This document shows positions 44,942-53,979 of a DNA stretch of 58,685 nucleotides, piece by piece (the first letter of the stretch is position 1; the number at the start of each line of letters is the position of its first letter). The position numbers and the translations under genes were made by a program. Source of the DNA: Paracoccaceae bacterium (lineage in GTDB: Bacteria > Pseudomonadota > Alphaproteobacteria > Rhodobacterales > Rhodobacteraceae); NCBI GenBank assembly GCA_002402045.2, contig NVUX02000109.1, positions 1-58,685 on the forward strand, read 5' to 3'. A model generated the notes under the pieces. The model did not search any database and was not told where the DNA came from. It worked only from the letters and a program-made list of their open reading frames with translations.

Positions 44942-44971
44942 AAGGGGCCGCTCACTGTTGAGCGGCCCCTT
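44942..44971. terminator. Bidirectional intrinsic terminator
   Basis: A 13-base-pair hairpin (AAGGGGCCGCTCA / TGAGCGGCCCCTT, loop CTGT) lies just after fadJ. TTTT follows on the plus strand, and a TTTTTT run follows on the minus strand, so it can end both the fadJ transcript and the convergent sulfotransferase-like transcript. Confidence 0.9.
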
Positions 44972-44977
44972 TTGCTT

Positions 44978-45763
44978 CTATTCCGTAGCAAATCCATCGG
45001 GAAACAGCTCTTCAATTTCGTCAATCATCTCATAATCCTCCGCATAGGCTTTCTTCAGTTCTTTGCGGGTTTCCTCATCAACAAGTGAAAAAAGCTTGGT
45101 CCCCTCCGGGTCTATATTAAGGTCTTTGGTGGGGTCAAACACCGGTGTTTCACAGCCAAAAACCTCCATAGCAATAAGCCTATAATCCTCGTTCCAGCGC
45201 TCATGCCGGCCGATAAAGCTGTAATCCACCAGATCAAACGCAATAAGACTACGCTGGGTATTAAGATGCGGTATCAGGTTTTTCAGCTCTTTTTCCTCAT
45301 TTAGCAGCTCCGCTAAATCAAGCATCGACAGGTTTTCGGACAGCGGCATGCCCAAAAACTCAAAAAGTTTCACCCGATGGCCGCCGTTTTTCATATGAAT
45401 CGAAAACTGACTTCGAAAAACCGCCGCGAACCGCTCCACTGGGTCACGCACAAATGCAAGCTTGATCACGCTTTGATCTTCCAGCATTTGATTGAAAATA
45501 TCAAATCCTGCCCGCGCTGGGTTGGCCATTACCCCCTCATCTCGGTTAAGAACTTTTCTGAGGCTGGAAAGCTCAAGCCGCTCGCCGCGCACCTGCGCCA
45601 CCCCTTTTTGCAAGCTGCCGATGGTGCGCACATTGGCAGACGCCGGAGCAGAGAAATAAATAAAGCCGATATCCTCGTCCAGGAAGGTGAATGTGTTGAG
45701 CCGCCAGCGCGAGCCAACCACCCCCACGACCGCGTCCGCCAATGTGTTTTCCGGATCCTGCAT
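44978..45763 (-). CDS. Sulfotransferase-like protein
   Basis: A 261-residue protein. The start at 45763 is chosen for GAGGAGG about 10 bases upstream; a longer frame would run into the divergent ligase gene. It has a sulfotransferase-family layout: a 5'-phosphosulfate-binding-like segment IYFSAPASANVRTIGSL (about residues 35-51) and a 3'-phosphate-binding-like VRDPVERFAAVFRS (about 105-118). The first segment lacks the lysine of the canonical P-K-x-x-S/T loop, so activity is doubtful. The tail is acidic. The partner of this gene is unknown; it ends at the terminator shared with fadJ. Confidence 0.6.
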   Translation of the reverse strand: MQDPENTLADAVVGVVGSRWRLNTFTFLDEDIGFIYFSAPASANVRTIGSLQKGVAQVRGERLELSSLRKVLNRDEGVMANPARAGFDIFNQMLEDQSVIKLAFVRDPVERFAAVFRSQFSIHMKNGGHRVKLFEFLGMPLSENLSMLDLAELLNEEKELKNLIPHLNTQRSLIAFDLVDYSFIGRHERWNEDYRLIAMEVFGCETPVFDPTKDLNIDPEGTKLFSLVDEETRKELKKAYAEDYEMIDEIEELFPDGFATE

Positions 45764-45875
45764 CTTCTCTACCCTCCTCTCATAACCAATATTGATTCTT
45801 TCATCATAGCCGCCCCTTTCCAATCGCGCCAGAATGGGCAATGATCAAGCCAAAATCTTTTGGGAGCCTAATCCG

Positions 45876-47489
45876 ATGATGCAAAATTTTCCGTTAAGAG
45901 TTGGTGGGATACTGGACCACGCCGCCCGTTACCACCCCAATCGCCCCATTATTGGCCGCTCGATAGAAGGCCCGATTGTAAATAGCACATGGGCCGCGGT
46001 GCACCGCGAGGCCAAGCAAGTGGCCGCCGCCTTAAAAAGCCTTGGCATTAAAAAAGGCGATGTGATTGGTGTAATGGCGTGGAATACCGTGCGGCATCTG
46101 TCGGTGTGGTATGGCATTCCGGGGGCGGGCGCGGTTAATCACACCCTTAACCCCCGCTTGTTTGCGGATCAGCTGGTTTACATCATCAACCATGCCGAAG
46201 ACCGCTTTATTATGGTAGACCTTGACCTGCTGCCGATCTTTGAAGCCATCATCGACAAGCTGCCGAATATCGAGAAAATCATTGTGCTGACAGACAGCGC
46301 ACATATGCCCGAAACCAAGCTTGACGTAATTTGCTATGGCGACCTGATTGAGGGCCAACCGGATAATGAGCCTTGGGTTTCGGGCGATGAAAACGAGCCT
46401 TGTGGCATTTGCTATACCTCTGGCACCACCGGAGACCCGAAAGGCGTGGTCTATACCCACCGCTCCAACGTGCTGCATGCGCTGGCCGCCGCCGCGCCAG
46501 ATATGGTAAATATGTCTTCAAATGACTGCGTTATGCCGGTGGTGCCGCTATTTCATGCCAATGGCTGGTCTATCGCCTATAACGCGCCAATGGCCGGGGC
46601 CTCAATGGTATTGCCGGGCCGGGATATGTCAGCCCCCGGGCTGTATGAAATGCTGGAAATGGGCGTTACGTTTACCGCCGCCGTGCCCACCATATGGTTG
46701 GGGTTGCTTCAGCATCTGGAGGCGGGGAAGCTGAGCCTTTCTACCCTGAAGCGGGTGCTGATCGGCGGGGCAAGCTGCCCTCGCGCCGTGGTTGAAACCT
46801 TTCAAAAAGTTTATGGCGTTCAGGTGCTGCACGCATGGGGCATGACAGAAATGTCGCCCCTTGGCACCATTTGCTCGTTTAAGCCCGAAGTGAACGCCCT
46901 GCCCGATGACGAGCGCCTTACGGTGCAAGAAACCGTAGGCCATCCGCCCTACACCGTCGACATGAAAATCGTGAATGACATGGGGGAAGACCTCCCGTGG
47001 GATGGTGTCACACAGGGCCGTTTGCTCACCAAGGGCGCGGCAGTGGTGCAGCGCTATCTCAAGGCAAAAGAAGACGCCGTGAATAAGGATGGCTGGTTTG
47101 ACACCGGCGATGTGGCCATAATTGACGCAAACGGCTATGTGCGCATCACCGACCGCTCAAAAGACGTGATAAAGTCAGGGGGCGAATGGATTTCGTCAAT
47201 TGAAATGGAGAACTGCGCCGTGGCTCACCCCGATGTGGCCGAAGCCGCCGCCGTGGCCGTGCCGCACCCGAAATGGGATGAGCGCCCTGTGCTGGCCATT
47301 GTGCCGGTGGAAGGCACATCGCCCAATACGGACGAGATCATGTCTTTGCTTGAAAAACGCTTTGCGAAGTGGCAATTACCGGATGACATTTTTATGGTGG
47401 ACGACCTGCCACACACCGCCACGGGTAAAATCTCCAAATTGGAGCTACGCCAACGGCTAAAAGATCAGGGCTACACATTGCCAAAATAA
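45876..47489 (+). CDS. AMP-forming acyl-CoA ligase (DmdB-like)
   Basis: A 537-residue ANL-superfamily ligase. The start at 45876 is preferred because GGGAG lies 9 bases upstream and the product (MMQNFPLRVGGILDHAARYH) resembles the DmdB-type N-terminus; an in-frame ATG at 45834 lacks an RBS. The P-loop YTSGTTGDPKGV lies near residue 180, HAWGMTEMSP follows, then DRSKDVIKSGGEWIS, and the final lysine is in HTATGKISK. DmdB activates methylthiopropionate, but many relatives take medium-chain fatty acids. It is divergent from the sulfotransferase-like gene. Confidence 0.87.
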   Translation: MMQNFPLRVGGILDHAARYHPNRPIIGRSIEGPIVNSTWAAVHREAKQVAAALKSLGIKKGDVIGVMAWNTVRHLSVWYGIPGAGAVNHTLNPRLFADQLVYIINHAEDRFIMVDLDLLPIFEAIIDKLPNIEKIIVLTDSAHMPETKLDVICYGDLIEGQPDNEPWVSGDENEPCGICYTSGTTGDPKGVVYTHRSNVLHALAAAAPDMVNMSSNDCVMPVVPLFHANGWSIAYNAPMAGASMVLPGRDMSAPGLYEMLEMGVTFTAAVPTIWLGLLQHLEAGKLSLSTLKRVLIGGASCPRAVVETFQKVYGVQVLHAWGMTEMSPLGTICSFKPEVNALPDDERLTVQETVGHPPYTVDMKIVNDMGEDLPWDGVTQGRLLTKGAAVVQRYLKAKEDAVNKDGWFDTGDVAIIDANGYVRITDRSKDVIKSGGEWISSIEMENCAVAHPDVAEAAAVAVPHPKWDERPVLAIVPVEGTSPNTDEIMSLLEKRFAKWQLPDDIFMVDDLPHTATGKISKLELRQRLKDQGYTLPK

Positions 47490-47498
47490 AGGGGTCTT

Positions 47499-48458
47499 AT
47501 GACCGCGATTGACAAGTTTATCCGGCTGGAAGCTGTTGGCTGGTGGTTTGAAGCCGGGCGGCAAGAGGCGCGCGAGGTGATCGTGTCGTTTGGCGATGCC
47601 ACCTTGCAGATCACGTCGCTGAAAGACGTGCCGCTAACCCATTGGTCGCTGCTGGCCACCAAGCGCATTGGCACGCGGGGCGAAACTGTGATGTATTCGG
47701 CAGACCCCGAGCAACACGAAGTGCTTGAAATTGATGACCCGGATATGATCCGCGCTATTAGCGCCGTAACGTCAGCGCTAACAGCGCCGCCCCCAAAGCA
47801 AAAAACCCGCTGGGTCTGGCGCGGGGTCGGGCTGGCGATCGTGCTCGGCGCACTCAGTCAATCTTCCCCCCTGATCTATGGCGTGGCCGGCCTCACAACG
47901 CCGCCCGCACGGTTGCAGGAGGTTTCGCTAACCATGCGCAAACAGGCCGGGCTTGTTTGCAAAGGCTGGTTGGGCCAGCGCGCGCTTGAGAGCTTTTCCG
48001 CCGCTTTGTTTCCCGAGCAAAACCCGCCAAAACTCACGGTGATTGACGGGCTAAATGCCAACATAATAGCGCTTCCTAACCGCGAAATATTGATCGCAGA
48101 TCAAGCGCTTGAATCGCTTTCTACAGAGGCGTTGGCCACGCGGGTGATTGCCGCGTGGGCCTATGCCCAAAATGGTGGCACAAAATCCGCCTTAATCAAA
48201 TCTCTCGGGCCTTTTGGGGCGCTGCGCTATTTGGTTTCAGGCCGGTTTCCAGCACCATTGCCAATACCGGCTGATAGGGCTTTATCGGCGGAAGACTATC
48301 TTCTGGCCCGCGACCATTTGCTCGCTCTTGGCGTCTCGCCAAATGGGCTACAATCTTTGGCCAGCACTCAGGGGCTAGGCCTGCCACTGCCTCAGCTCGC
48401 ACTGCCGAAATTTCAGTTTTCAGCTTACAAAACCCTGCAAGGCATCTGCGCTGAATAG
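47499..48458 (+). CDS. Degenerate M48-like membrane protein
   Basis: A 319-residue protein with an N-terminal soluble beta-rich domain (1-95), a membrane segment (about 106-125, VWRGVGLAIVLGALSQSSPL) and a C-terminal part with the layout of M48 peptidases: NANIIALPNREILIADQALE followed by a helix. In M48 enzymes that helix carries HExxH; here the equivalent reads VIAAWAYAQNGG, with no zinc ligands. It is therefore probably inactive, with a binding or chaperone role. It lies 9 bases downstream of the CoA ligase gene and may be co-transcribed. Family assignment is from layout only. Confidence 0.6.
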   Translation: MTAIDKFIRLEAVGWWFEAGRQEAREVIVSFGDATLQITSLKDVPLTHWSLLATKRIGTRGETVMYSADPEQHEVLEIDDPDMIRAISAVTSALTAPPPKQKTRWVWRGVGLAIVLGALSQSSPLIYGVAGLTTPPARLQEVSLTMRKQAGLVCKGWLGQRALESFSAALFPEQNPPKLTVIDGLNANIIALPNREILIADQALESLSTEALATRVIAAWAYAQNGGTKSALIKSLGPFGALRYLVSGRFPAPLPIPADRALSAEDYLLARDHLLALGVSPNGLQSLASTQGLGLPLPQLALPKFQFSAYKTLQGICAE

Positions 48459-48520
48459 GCACATTGTCCAGAGCGACACATTCTATATGTTGCAAGCATG
48501 ACGAACCAAGGGGACGTAAA

Positions 48521-48724
48521 ATGACTGCGCAACGCCTAACCATGACCATTGCCGGGGCCTTTATTCTTGTGAGCCTCGCGCTCGGGCATATGAATGGCCA
48601 ATTTGACGTAACCAAATTTGGCTGGACATGGATGCTGATCTTTGTCGGAGCCAATTTATTCCAGTCTGGCTTAACCAAGTTTTGCTTGATGACCACTATC
48701 TTGAAAAAGCTCGGCGCCAAATAG
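48521..48724 (+). CDS. Small two-helix membrane protein (DUF2892-like)
   Basis: A 67-residue protein with two hydrophobic helices (about residues 8-22 and 32-50) and the layout typical of DUF2892/YgaP-type membrane domains: first helix, NGQFD turn, WTWMLIFVGANLFQSGLTKFC helix start and a conserved cysteine near the end. The ATG at 48521 has AAGGGG upstream; an alternative frame start at 48464 is less likely. Function is unknown. Confidence 0.78.
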   Translation: MTAQRLTMTIAGAFILVSLALGHMNGQFDVTKFGWTWMLIFVGANLFQSGLTKFCLMTTILKKLGAK

Positions 48725-48929
48725 GCGCGGTGGCCTCGGCTTTACCACGGTAGCGGCGCTGAAATGTTGGCCTGCTTTGCTGCATTGTTCTTGCGCCGCG
48801 CAAAAACGGTGGCGTTTGCGGCTAGCCACGCGCGCCCATGTAAAAAGCTGCATTTGAAAACGGGGATAGAATTGCCATTTTGCACAGCTTCGGGTAAGGC
48901 AGGCGCAAACAAAGCTTGGAGTGATCACG
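48725..48929. other. Spacer before trmB, nothing recognised
   Basis: About 205 bases with no convincing frame, tRNA or terminator hairpin. The last dozen bases hold the trmB ribosome-binding site GGAG. Confidence 0.4.
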
Positions 48930-49649
48930 ATGACCATCCCCCCTGCCCCTCACGGCGCGCCTTGGCGAAATTTTTACGGCCGCACCAGCGGAAAAACGCT
49001 GCGCAAGGGGCAGGCCGAGCATTTAGAAACTACGCTGAAAAAAATCTCGCCGCAGGGCGTGAGCTGGGAAGAGAACCCGGATCGAAATCCGATTGATCTT
49101 ATCGCGCTGTTTGGCGACGACCGCCCTGTGTGGCTGGAGATCGGGTTTGGCGGCGGTGAGCACCTATTGCACATGGCCCAGACCTACCCCGAAGTTGGCA
49201 TTATTGGCTGCGAGCCTTATGTTAATGGTGTCGCTATGCTGGTGCCGCGAATTGCGGAGCAAAACATTAATAACGCAAAGGTTTTGCACGGTGATGCCCG
49301 CGATATGCTGGATGTGTTACCCGAGGCCTCACTGGACAAAGCGTTCCTGCTTTACCCAGACCCATGGCCGAAAACGCGCCACCATAAACGCCGCTTTGTG
49401 AATGCCGAAAATATAGACCCACTGGCCCGCGCCCTTAAGCCCGGCGCTGAATTTCGGGTGGCAACTGATATAGAGGATTATGTCCGCCACACGCTGGAAC
49501 ACATGACCGCACGGGATGATTTTGAGTGGCTGGCTGAGGGGCCGGAAGACTGGCGGAAACCGTGGAATGACTGGCACCGCACCCGCTACGAGGCCAAGGC
49601 CATCCGTGAGGGGCGCGTGCCTCATTACCTGACGTTTAGGCGGGTTTGA
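48930..49649 (+). CDS. trmB: tRNA (guanine-N7-)-methyltransferase
   Basis: TrmB methylates G46 in the variable loop of tRNAs using S-adenosylmethionine. The 239-residue protein shows LEIGFGGGEHLLHMA (SAM-binding motif I) near residue 70, GCEPYVNG and the family hallmark LLYPDPWPKTRHHKRRFV near residue 145. The ATG at 48930 has GGAG 8 bases upstream; GTG three codons earlier is an alternative. Complete and unremarkable. Confidence 0.95.
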   Translation: MTIPPAPHGAPWRNFYGRTSGKTLRKGQAEHLETTLKKISPQGVSWEENPDRNPIDLIALFGDDRPVWLEIGFGGGEHLLHMAQTYPEVGIIGCEPYVNGVAMLVPRIAEQNINNAKVLHGDARDMLDVLPEASLDKAFLLYPDPWPKTRHHKRRFVNAENIDPLARALKPGAEFRVATDIEDYVRHTLEHMTARDDFEWLAEGPEDWRKPWNDWHRTRYEAKAIREGRVPHYLTFRRV

Positions 49650-49667
49650 TGTTCTTTCCGGCGCGCC

Positions 49668-50348
49668 TTATGTGACTGAAAGGCTTTCATCTGATTGAAG
49701 TTTCCATTTTTCAACGTTCACACCTTTAATAATCAACCATGTCAGGACGATCAATTCACCCCAAAAAAGGTAGATTGCAAACTTGATGGAAAAATTTGGG
49801 TCAAAGAAATAGATCACGCTGTCAGTAAGGTATCCAAAGCAACCGATCATCAAGGTCACACCAATTATTTTTGGTAAAAAATCAGACTTATATATCAGAT
49901 ATCCAAACGGAAACAGCCACAACCCCCAGAATATCTGCACAATAACAATGCCATAGGCATGGAATTCCACAAAGGCCAGTATCAAACTTGCAGAAGCTTC
50001 AGCGCGCGGAAGCAATGCCAAAACAACGCCATAACTGGCTTCATTCAGCATCGCTATCGGAACACCCACCAGCACAAATATGACCATTAAATTTGCGGCT
50101 GCCGTGCTAACGGGCGCCAGAATTCTGTGAAGCATGAGCACCAGAACCAGATGCCCGATCTGGGTCAGCAAGGCCGCAACAATCGCCCATCGAATGGTTG
50201 TTGTATTGGCCAGCAAACTATTGATCGTTGCTTCGGTATCCCCCAGAACAACCAGCTCTGGCACATAACTGATGCCAAAGACGCCTGCCAAGGCGATGAA
50301 AAAATAAACGGCACCGGTGAGCCGAGAAAAACTTTTGATAGAGCGCAT
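49668..50348 (-). CDS. DUF4386 membrane protein
   Basis: A 226-residue membrane protein with six to seven hydrophobic helices, resembling DUF4386 proteins (RLTGAVYFFIALAGVFGISYV start and the EFHAYGIVIVQIFWGLWLFP segment). The start at 50348 follows AAGGAG. Function is unknown. Its base composition is visibly richer in A/T than trmB beside it, which may point to acquisition by transfer. No regulator is attached. Confidence 0.82.
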   Translation of the reverse strand: MRSIKSFSRLTGAVYFFIALAGVFGISYVPELVVLGDTEATINSLLANTTTIRWAIVAALLTQIGHLVLVLMLHRILAPVSTAAANLMVIFVLVGVPIAMLNEASYGVVLALLPRAEASASLILAFVEFHAYGIVIVQIFWGLWLFPFGYLIYKSDFLPKIIGVTLMIGCFGYLTDSVIYFFDPNFSIKFAIYLFWGELIVLTWLIIKGVNVEKWKLQSDESLSVT

Positions 50349-50738
50349 TGTGCTTCTCCTTTGAAACTGGAATTTAATTAGTTGGTATGGGAGGAGATAC
50401 ATTTGACTTCAAACCATTGGAATTGTTTAAATTCGAAGGTTTGATATGCGTTTTCGCATGGATGACAAATAGGCAGACCATGGCCCGCGTTGCGTTAATT
50501 AATGCGCTCTGACGCAGATGCAGACCCTTACAGCGGAAATATACGTTCCAACCTCGCCTCAAGCGTTGCCGCTGCAGGGCGGCGCGGGCGGAATATCGCC
50601 AAAAGAGATGTGCCTGACGCGCCGCGACGGCGCGTGTTTTGTTGATCCGCTTTAGCCAACCAAACCAGCTTCACTTATCCAAATTATTTGCGTGCCTATC
50701 GGTCGATTATACCCAGCTTTGTCCAGATAATCCCCCGC
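50349..50738. other. 390-base gap with small hairpins
   Basis: No convincing gene. Two small hairpins are visible: ATGCG-TTTT-CGCAT (50446-50459) and ACGCGCCG-CGA-CGGCGCGT (50617-50635). The latter is followed by GTTTTGTT, so it could terminate a plus-strand transcript, but no plus-strand gene ends nearby. A promoter for the DUF4386 gene should lie near 50370-50420. Confidence 0.4.
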
Positions 50739-51155
50739 TCACCTAAGTTTAGGCACAGCCCCCTCCGGCTGCTGGTTAGCCACAACCCCCATCCGCAGCC
50801 CGGCCCCTATTCGGTGCGCCAACGCGCTCCAACTCGCCGCCAGCTCCGCAGGCAAAGCTTCCGCCAGCACCTCATCAAACACCCCAAGCCAAATTGCAAA
50901 ATGCTCTGGCTTTATCATCGGGCGCATAGAGTGCATGTGCTGTGGATTGCCGCTGTAACTGCGCTCATGCAAAATTGCATTGCGCCAAAAACGAGCGATT
51001 TTTGCCTCGTGGTGCTCCCATCTGGTGGCTTCGTTTGGGATGCTGGCAAAAAACATCGGCGACAAAACATCATGCTCGCGCACTTTTGCGTAAAAACGGG
51101 CAACAACCGTATCAATCTGCGCCGCAGAAATCGGGAAGCGAGGGGGCAAAGTCAT
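50739..51155 (-). CDS. Group III truncated haemoglobin
   Basis: A 138-residue protein of the group III (P-type) truncated haemoglobin family: TVVARFYAKVREHDVLSPMF for helix B and the distal side, SIPNEATRWEHHEAKIARFW for helix E, and the proximal-histidine region MRPMIKPEHFAIWLGVFDEV. The start at 51155 follows AAGGAA; a longer in-frame start at 51194 is possible. Such proteins bind O2 or NO with haem; the role here is unknown. It stands alone and divergent from the DUF2339 gene. Confidence 0.88.
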   Translation of the reverse strand: MTLPPRFPISAAQIDTVVARFYAKVREHDVLSPMFFASIPNEATRWEHHEAKIARFWRNAILHERSYSGNPQHMHSMRPMIKPEHFAIWLGVFDEVLAEALPAELAASWSALAHRIGAGLRMGVVANQQPEGAVPKLR

Positions 51156-51291
51156 AGAAATTCCTTTCGTTTCCATATAACTATGCCAGTCCATCCCAAA
51201 TGAAAAAGGCTAAATTAGCGCAGGGCTGCCGCAACGGCAGATTGCATCAAGTTTAAAACATGTTAAACACACGCCAAACACGGGGGCGAAT

Positions 51292-53979
51292 ATGGACGAA
51301 TTTGTTTTTTTTGGTATACTTTTCTTGGTGGTGGTTTTTGGATTACCAATCTATTTGCTCGTCGCCCTCAGCCGGCTAAAAGCCCGCATGAGTGTGCTGG
51401 AAGCCTCACTTGCAACGCAGGCACCAAAACCGGCGATAGCCCCACCAACAGTAACGGACGACCTACCAAAAGAAGCGCCGGCTGAACAACCACCGGCCGC
51501 CGCCCCTCCCCCAAAGCCCGCCACAGCGTGGCAGCCCGCCCCCAAAGTTAAGCCCAAGCGCAATTCCTTTGTGTTCAGCGGTGAAAAAATCGCGAAGGCC
51601 AGTAAATGGGCGCAAGATAACTGGGTGTTTATTCTGGCAGGCGTATCGCTGGCGCTGGCAGGGGTTTTCTTGGTGCAATACGGTGTCGAAAACGGCCTGC
51701 TTAGCCCCCGCATGCGCGTGCTTGCTGCCATCGCGCTTGGCGCAGCACTTATTGGCGGCGGAGAATTTATCCGGCGGAAATTCGGCCATGACGAGACGGG
51801 CAGCTTTGCACTTTTGCCTTCGGTTTTTGCGGGCGCGGGCCTTGTTGCCATTTTTTCAGGCGTGCTCTCGGCGCGCATGCTTTATGGCCTCATTGGCTCT
51901 GAAACCGCTTTTGTGGGCCTTGCCCTCACGGGCGCGCTCGCCATTGTGCTTGGCTGGGTTTATGGCCCGCTTTTAGCAGCGCTCGGCGTGTTTGGCGCAC
52001 TGGCGGCGCCGTTCCTCGTAGGCGGAAGCTCCAATACCGCGGGCCCACTGCATCTTTACTTTGCCATCATCGCGGGCGTGGCGCTGGCGATAGACGCTTA
52101 CAAACGCTGGGCGTGGCTTTCGGCGCTGGCGCTGATCGGCGCGTTTGGGGCATCATGGCTGCTATTGGCGGAGCGTGATACCGGCTTCCATGCCATGTTC
52201 TTTGCCTTTATCACCGCCCTTATGGCCGTCGCCATACCACCGCTTTCCCTTACGCCACGCCACACGGGCGCACGGCTTTCCAGCTTTCTGGGCAACACGT
52301 TAAAGTCCTCTTCCCCCGCCTTTCCCACCCGCGTTGCCAGCGGTACTTTTCTGGCCGCTACGGGTTATATCGGGCTGATCTACTCGCAAGACGCATCCCT
52401 GTTTTGGCTCGCCCTCATGGCCGCAGCCCTTTTGCTACTCGCCGCCATTTTCTGGATGAAAGACGCCCCCGCATTGGCTGACCTCGCCTTTACCCCGCCG
52501 CTGCTGGCGCTGGGTATTATTGCCTATGAAGCCATGCACGTCCGTCCGGTTGCCTTGGCTTGGATTAAAAACGCCAATCGTGATGTGCTGGACACCCCGT
52601 CAATGACGGTAGCGCTCCTTCTCGCGGGGGCCATAGCCGCCAGCCTCGCCTTTGCGTGGCGCAGCGCCTTTAGGCCACCGCTGAAAGTGGCCAACACGGT
52701 GCTGGCAGCCGGCTTTGCCCCTTGGGTCGCCATTATTATCGAGATGCGCTGGGCCCCGAGCCATGTGCTGGGCGCTGGCCAATGGGCGATATACCTCGCA
52801 ATCATTGCCGCCATATTGGTGGTGCTGACAGAGCGGTTTGCCCGCCTTGATTCAGAGGAAGACCGCACCCGCACCGCGCTCTTTGCCCTCTCGGCCATGT
52901 CGATGATTTCATTCGTGGCGGTGGTGTTGCTCGGCGGCGTGGCCCTCACGCTGTCCTTTGCTGTCATGGTGCTGGCCGCTGCATGGCTGGGCGACAGATT
53001 TAAGCTCGACTTGCTCGACTGGTATATCCAGATCGGGGCCGTGCTTGTCAGCTTTCGGCTGGTGGTTTACCCGGGGCTGCTCTGGGCCTATGAGGCCCCG
53101 CTATGGGAGGTAAATTCGGCTTTCCTCGGCACGATCACCTTACTCGCCACAGCGTGGTGGTTCAAGCGGGGCGGGCGGGCCGCAGTGGTTGTGGTGCTCG
53201 AATCCGCCATTTGGACATTGAGCGGCATTTTTGCCAGCTTGCTGCTGGCGCGCTGGATGAGTGCCATGGGGTCAGATGAGCTGGCCTATGTGCTGGTATC
53301 CTTTGGCGGTTTGGTCTGGCTCATGCTCGCCGCCAACCAGCTTTACCGGCTGAAAGCAGGCGGACGTTTGCGCGGGCTGCGGATTGTTTTGGCCGGCCTT
53401 TATGGGCTTGCCGGTGTGTTCGCTATGGCCGTTACCGTTGCAGCAAACCCTGCCGTTTGGTCAGAGCTTCGCGTCATTGGCTGGCCGATATTTGGCAGCC
53501 TCGGGGCGGCATACTTGCTACCCGCAATTTTGCTGGGGCTTGTAGGCTGGCGCTTCACTCACCTGCACCGCGGGTTGCGTGTTTTGCTATGGGTGCTCGC
53601 CGCGGGCCTTGGTGCCCTGTGGGTTGCGCTCGAAATCCGGCACTTCTGGCGAGGAGATGATATGGCGAGCTATTTCACCTCCAAGCCCGAGCTTTATAGC
53701 TATACCGTCGCGATGATCCTTGCCGCACTTGGCTTGCTGGGGCTGGCTTTCATTCGGCAATCAGCAGGCCTGCGCAAGCTGGCGTTGGTGATGGTGCTGC
53801 TGGTGGTGGCCAAGGTTTACTTTGTAGATGCCTCGGGGCTGGACGGCCTGCTTCGCGTGGTGTCCTTCCTCGTGCTCGGCTTGGTGGCCGCCCTAATGGC
53901 CTGGGTTAACCGCTTGCTGAAAACCAATGAGGCCAATGCTATTGCGGCGGCCATGCCAGCCCCCGAACCGGAGGAATAA
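51292..53979 (+). CDS. DUF2339 giant membrane protein
   Basis: An 895-residue integral membrane protein. An N-terminal helix (about residues 3-24) is followed by a short coiled coil and a proline/alanine-rich linker (about 45-90). After that come more than twenty hydrophobic helices without large loops, starting with WAQDNWVFILAGVSLALAG near residue 105. This layout and the first-helix segments match DUF2339, whose function is unknown; similar proteins occur in many proteobacteria, often near LPS or cell-wall genes. It overlaps the convergent FAD monooxygenase gene by 41 bases. Confidence 0.88.
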   Translation: MDEFVFFGILFLVVVFGLPIYLLVALSRLKARMSVLEASLATQAPKPAIAPPTVTDDLPKEAPAEQPPAAAPPPKPATAWQPAPKVKPKRNSFVFSGEKIAKASKWAQDNWVFILAGVSLALAGVFLVQYGVENGLLSPRMRVLAAIALGAALIGGGEFIRRKFGHDETGSFALLPSVFAGAGLVAIFSGVLSARMLYGLIGSETAFVGLALTGALAIVLGWVYGPLLAALGVFGALAAPFLVGGSSNTAGPLHLYFAIIAGVALAIDAYKRWAWLSALALIGAFGASWLLLAERDTGFHAMFFAFITALMAVAIPPLSLTPRHTGARLSSFLGNTLKSSSPAFPTRVASGTFLAATGYIGLIYSQDASLFWLALMAAALLLLAAIFWMKDAPALADLAFTPPLLALGIIAYEAMHVRPVALAWIKNANRDVLDTPSMTVALLLAGAIAASLAFAWRSAFRPPLKVANTVLAAGFAPWVAIIIEMRWAPSHVLGAGQWAIYLAIIAAILVVLTERFARLDSEEDRTRTALFALSAMSMISFVAVVLLGGVALTLSFAVMVLAAAWLGDRFKLDLLDWYIQIGAVLVSFRLVVYPGLLWAYEAPLWEVNSAFLGTITLLATAWWFKRGGRAAVVVVLESAIWTLSGIFASLLLARWMSAMGSDELAYVLVSFGGLVWLMLAANQLYRLKAGGRLRGLRIVLAGLYGLAGVFAMAVTVAANPAVWSELRVIGWPIFGSLGAAYLLPAILLGLVGWRFTHLHRGLRVLLWVLAAGLGALWVALEIRHFWRGDDMASYFTSKPELYSYTVAMILAALGLLGLAFIRQSAGLRKLALVMVLLVVAKVYFVDASGLDGLLRVVSFLVLGLVAALMAWVNRLLKTNEANAIAAAMPAPEPEE

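Noticed and set aside
50617-50635. Terminator of a plus-strand gene
   Set aside because: No plus-strand gene ends upstream nearby and the T run is interrupted, so it is only noted as a hairpin.
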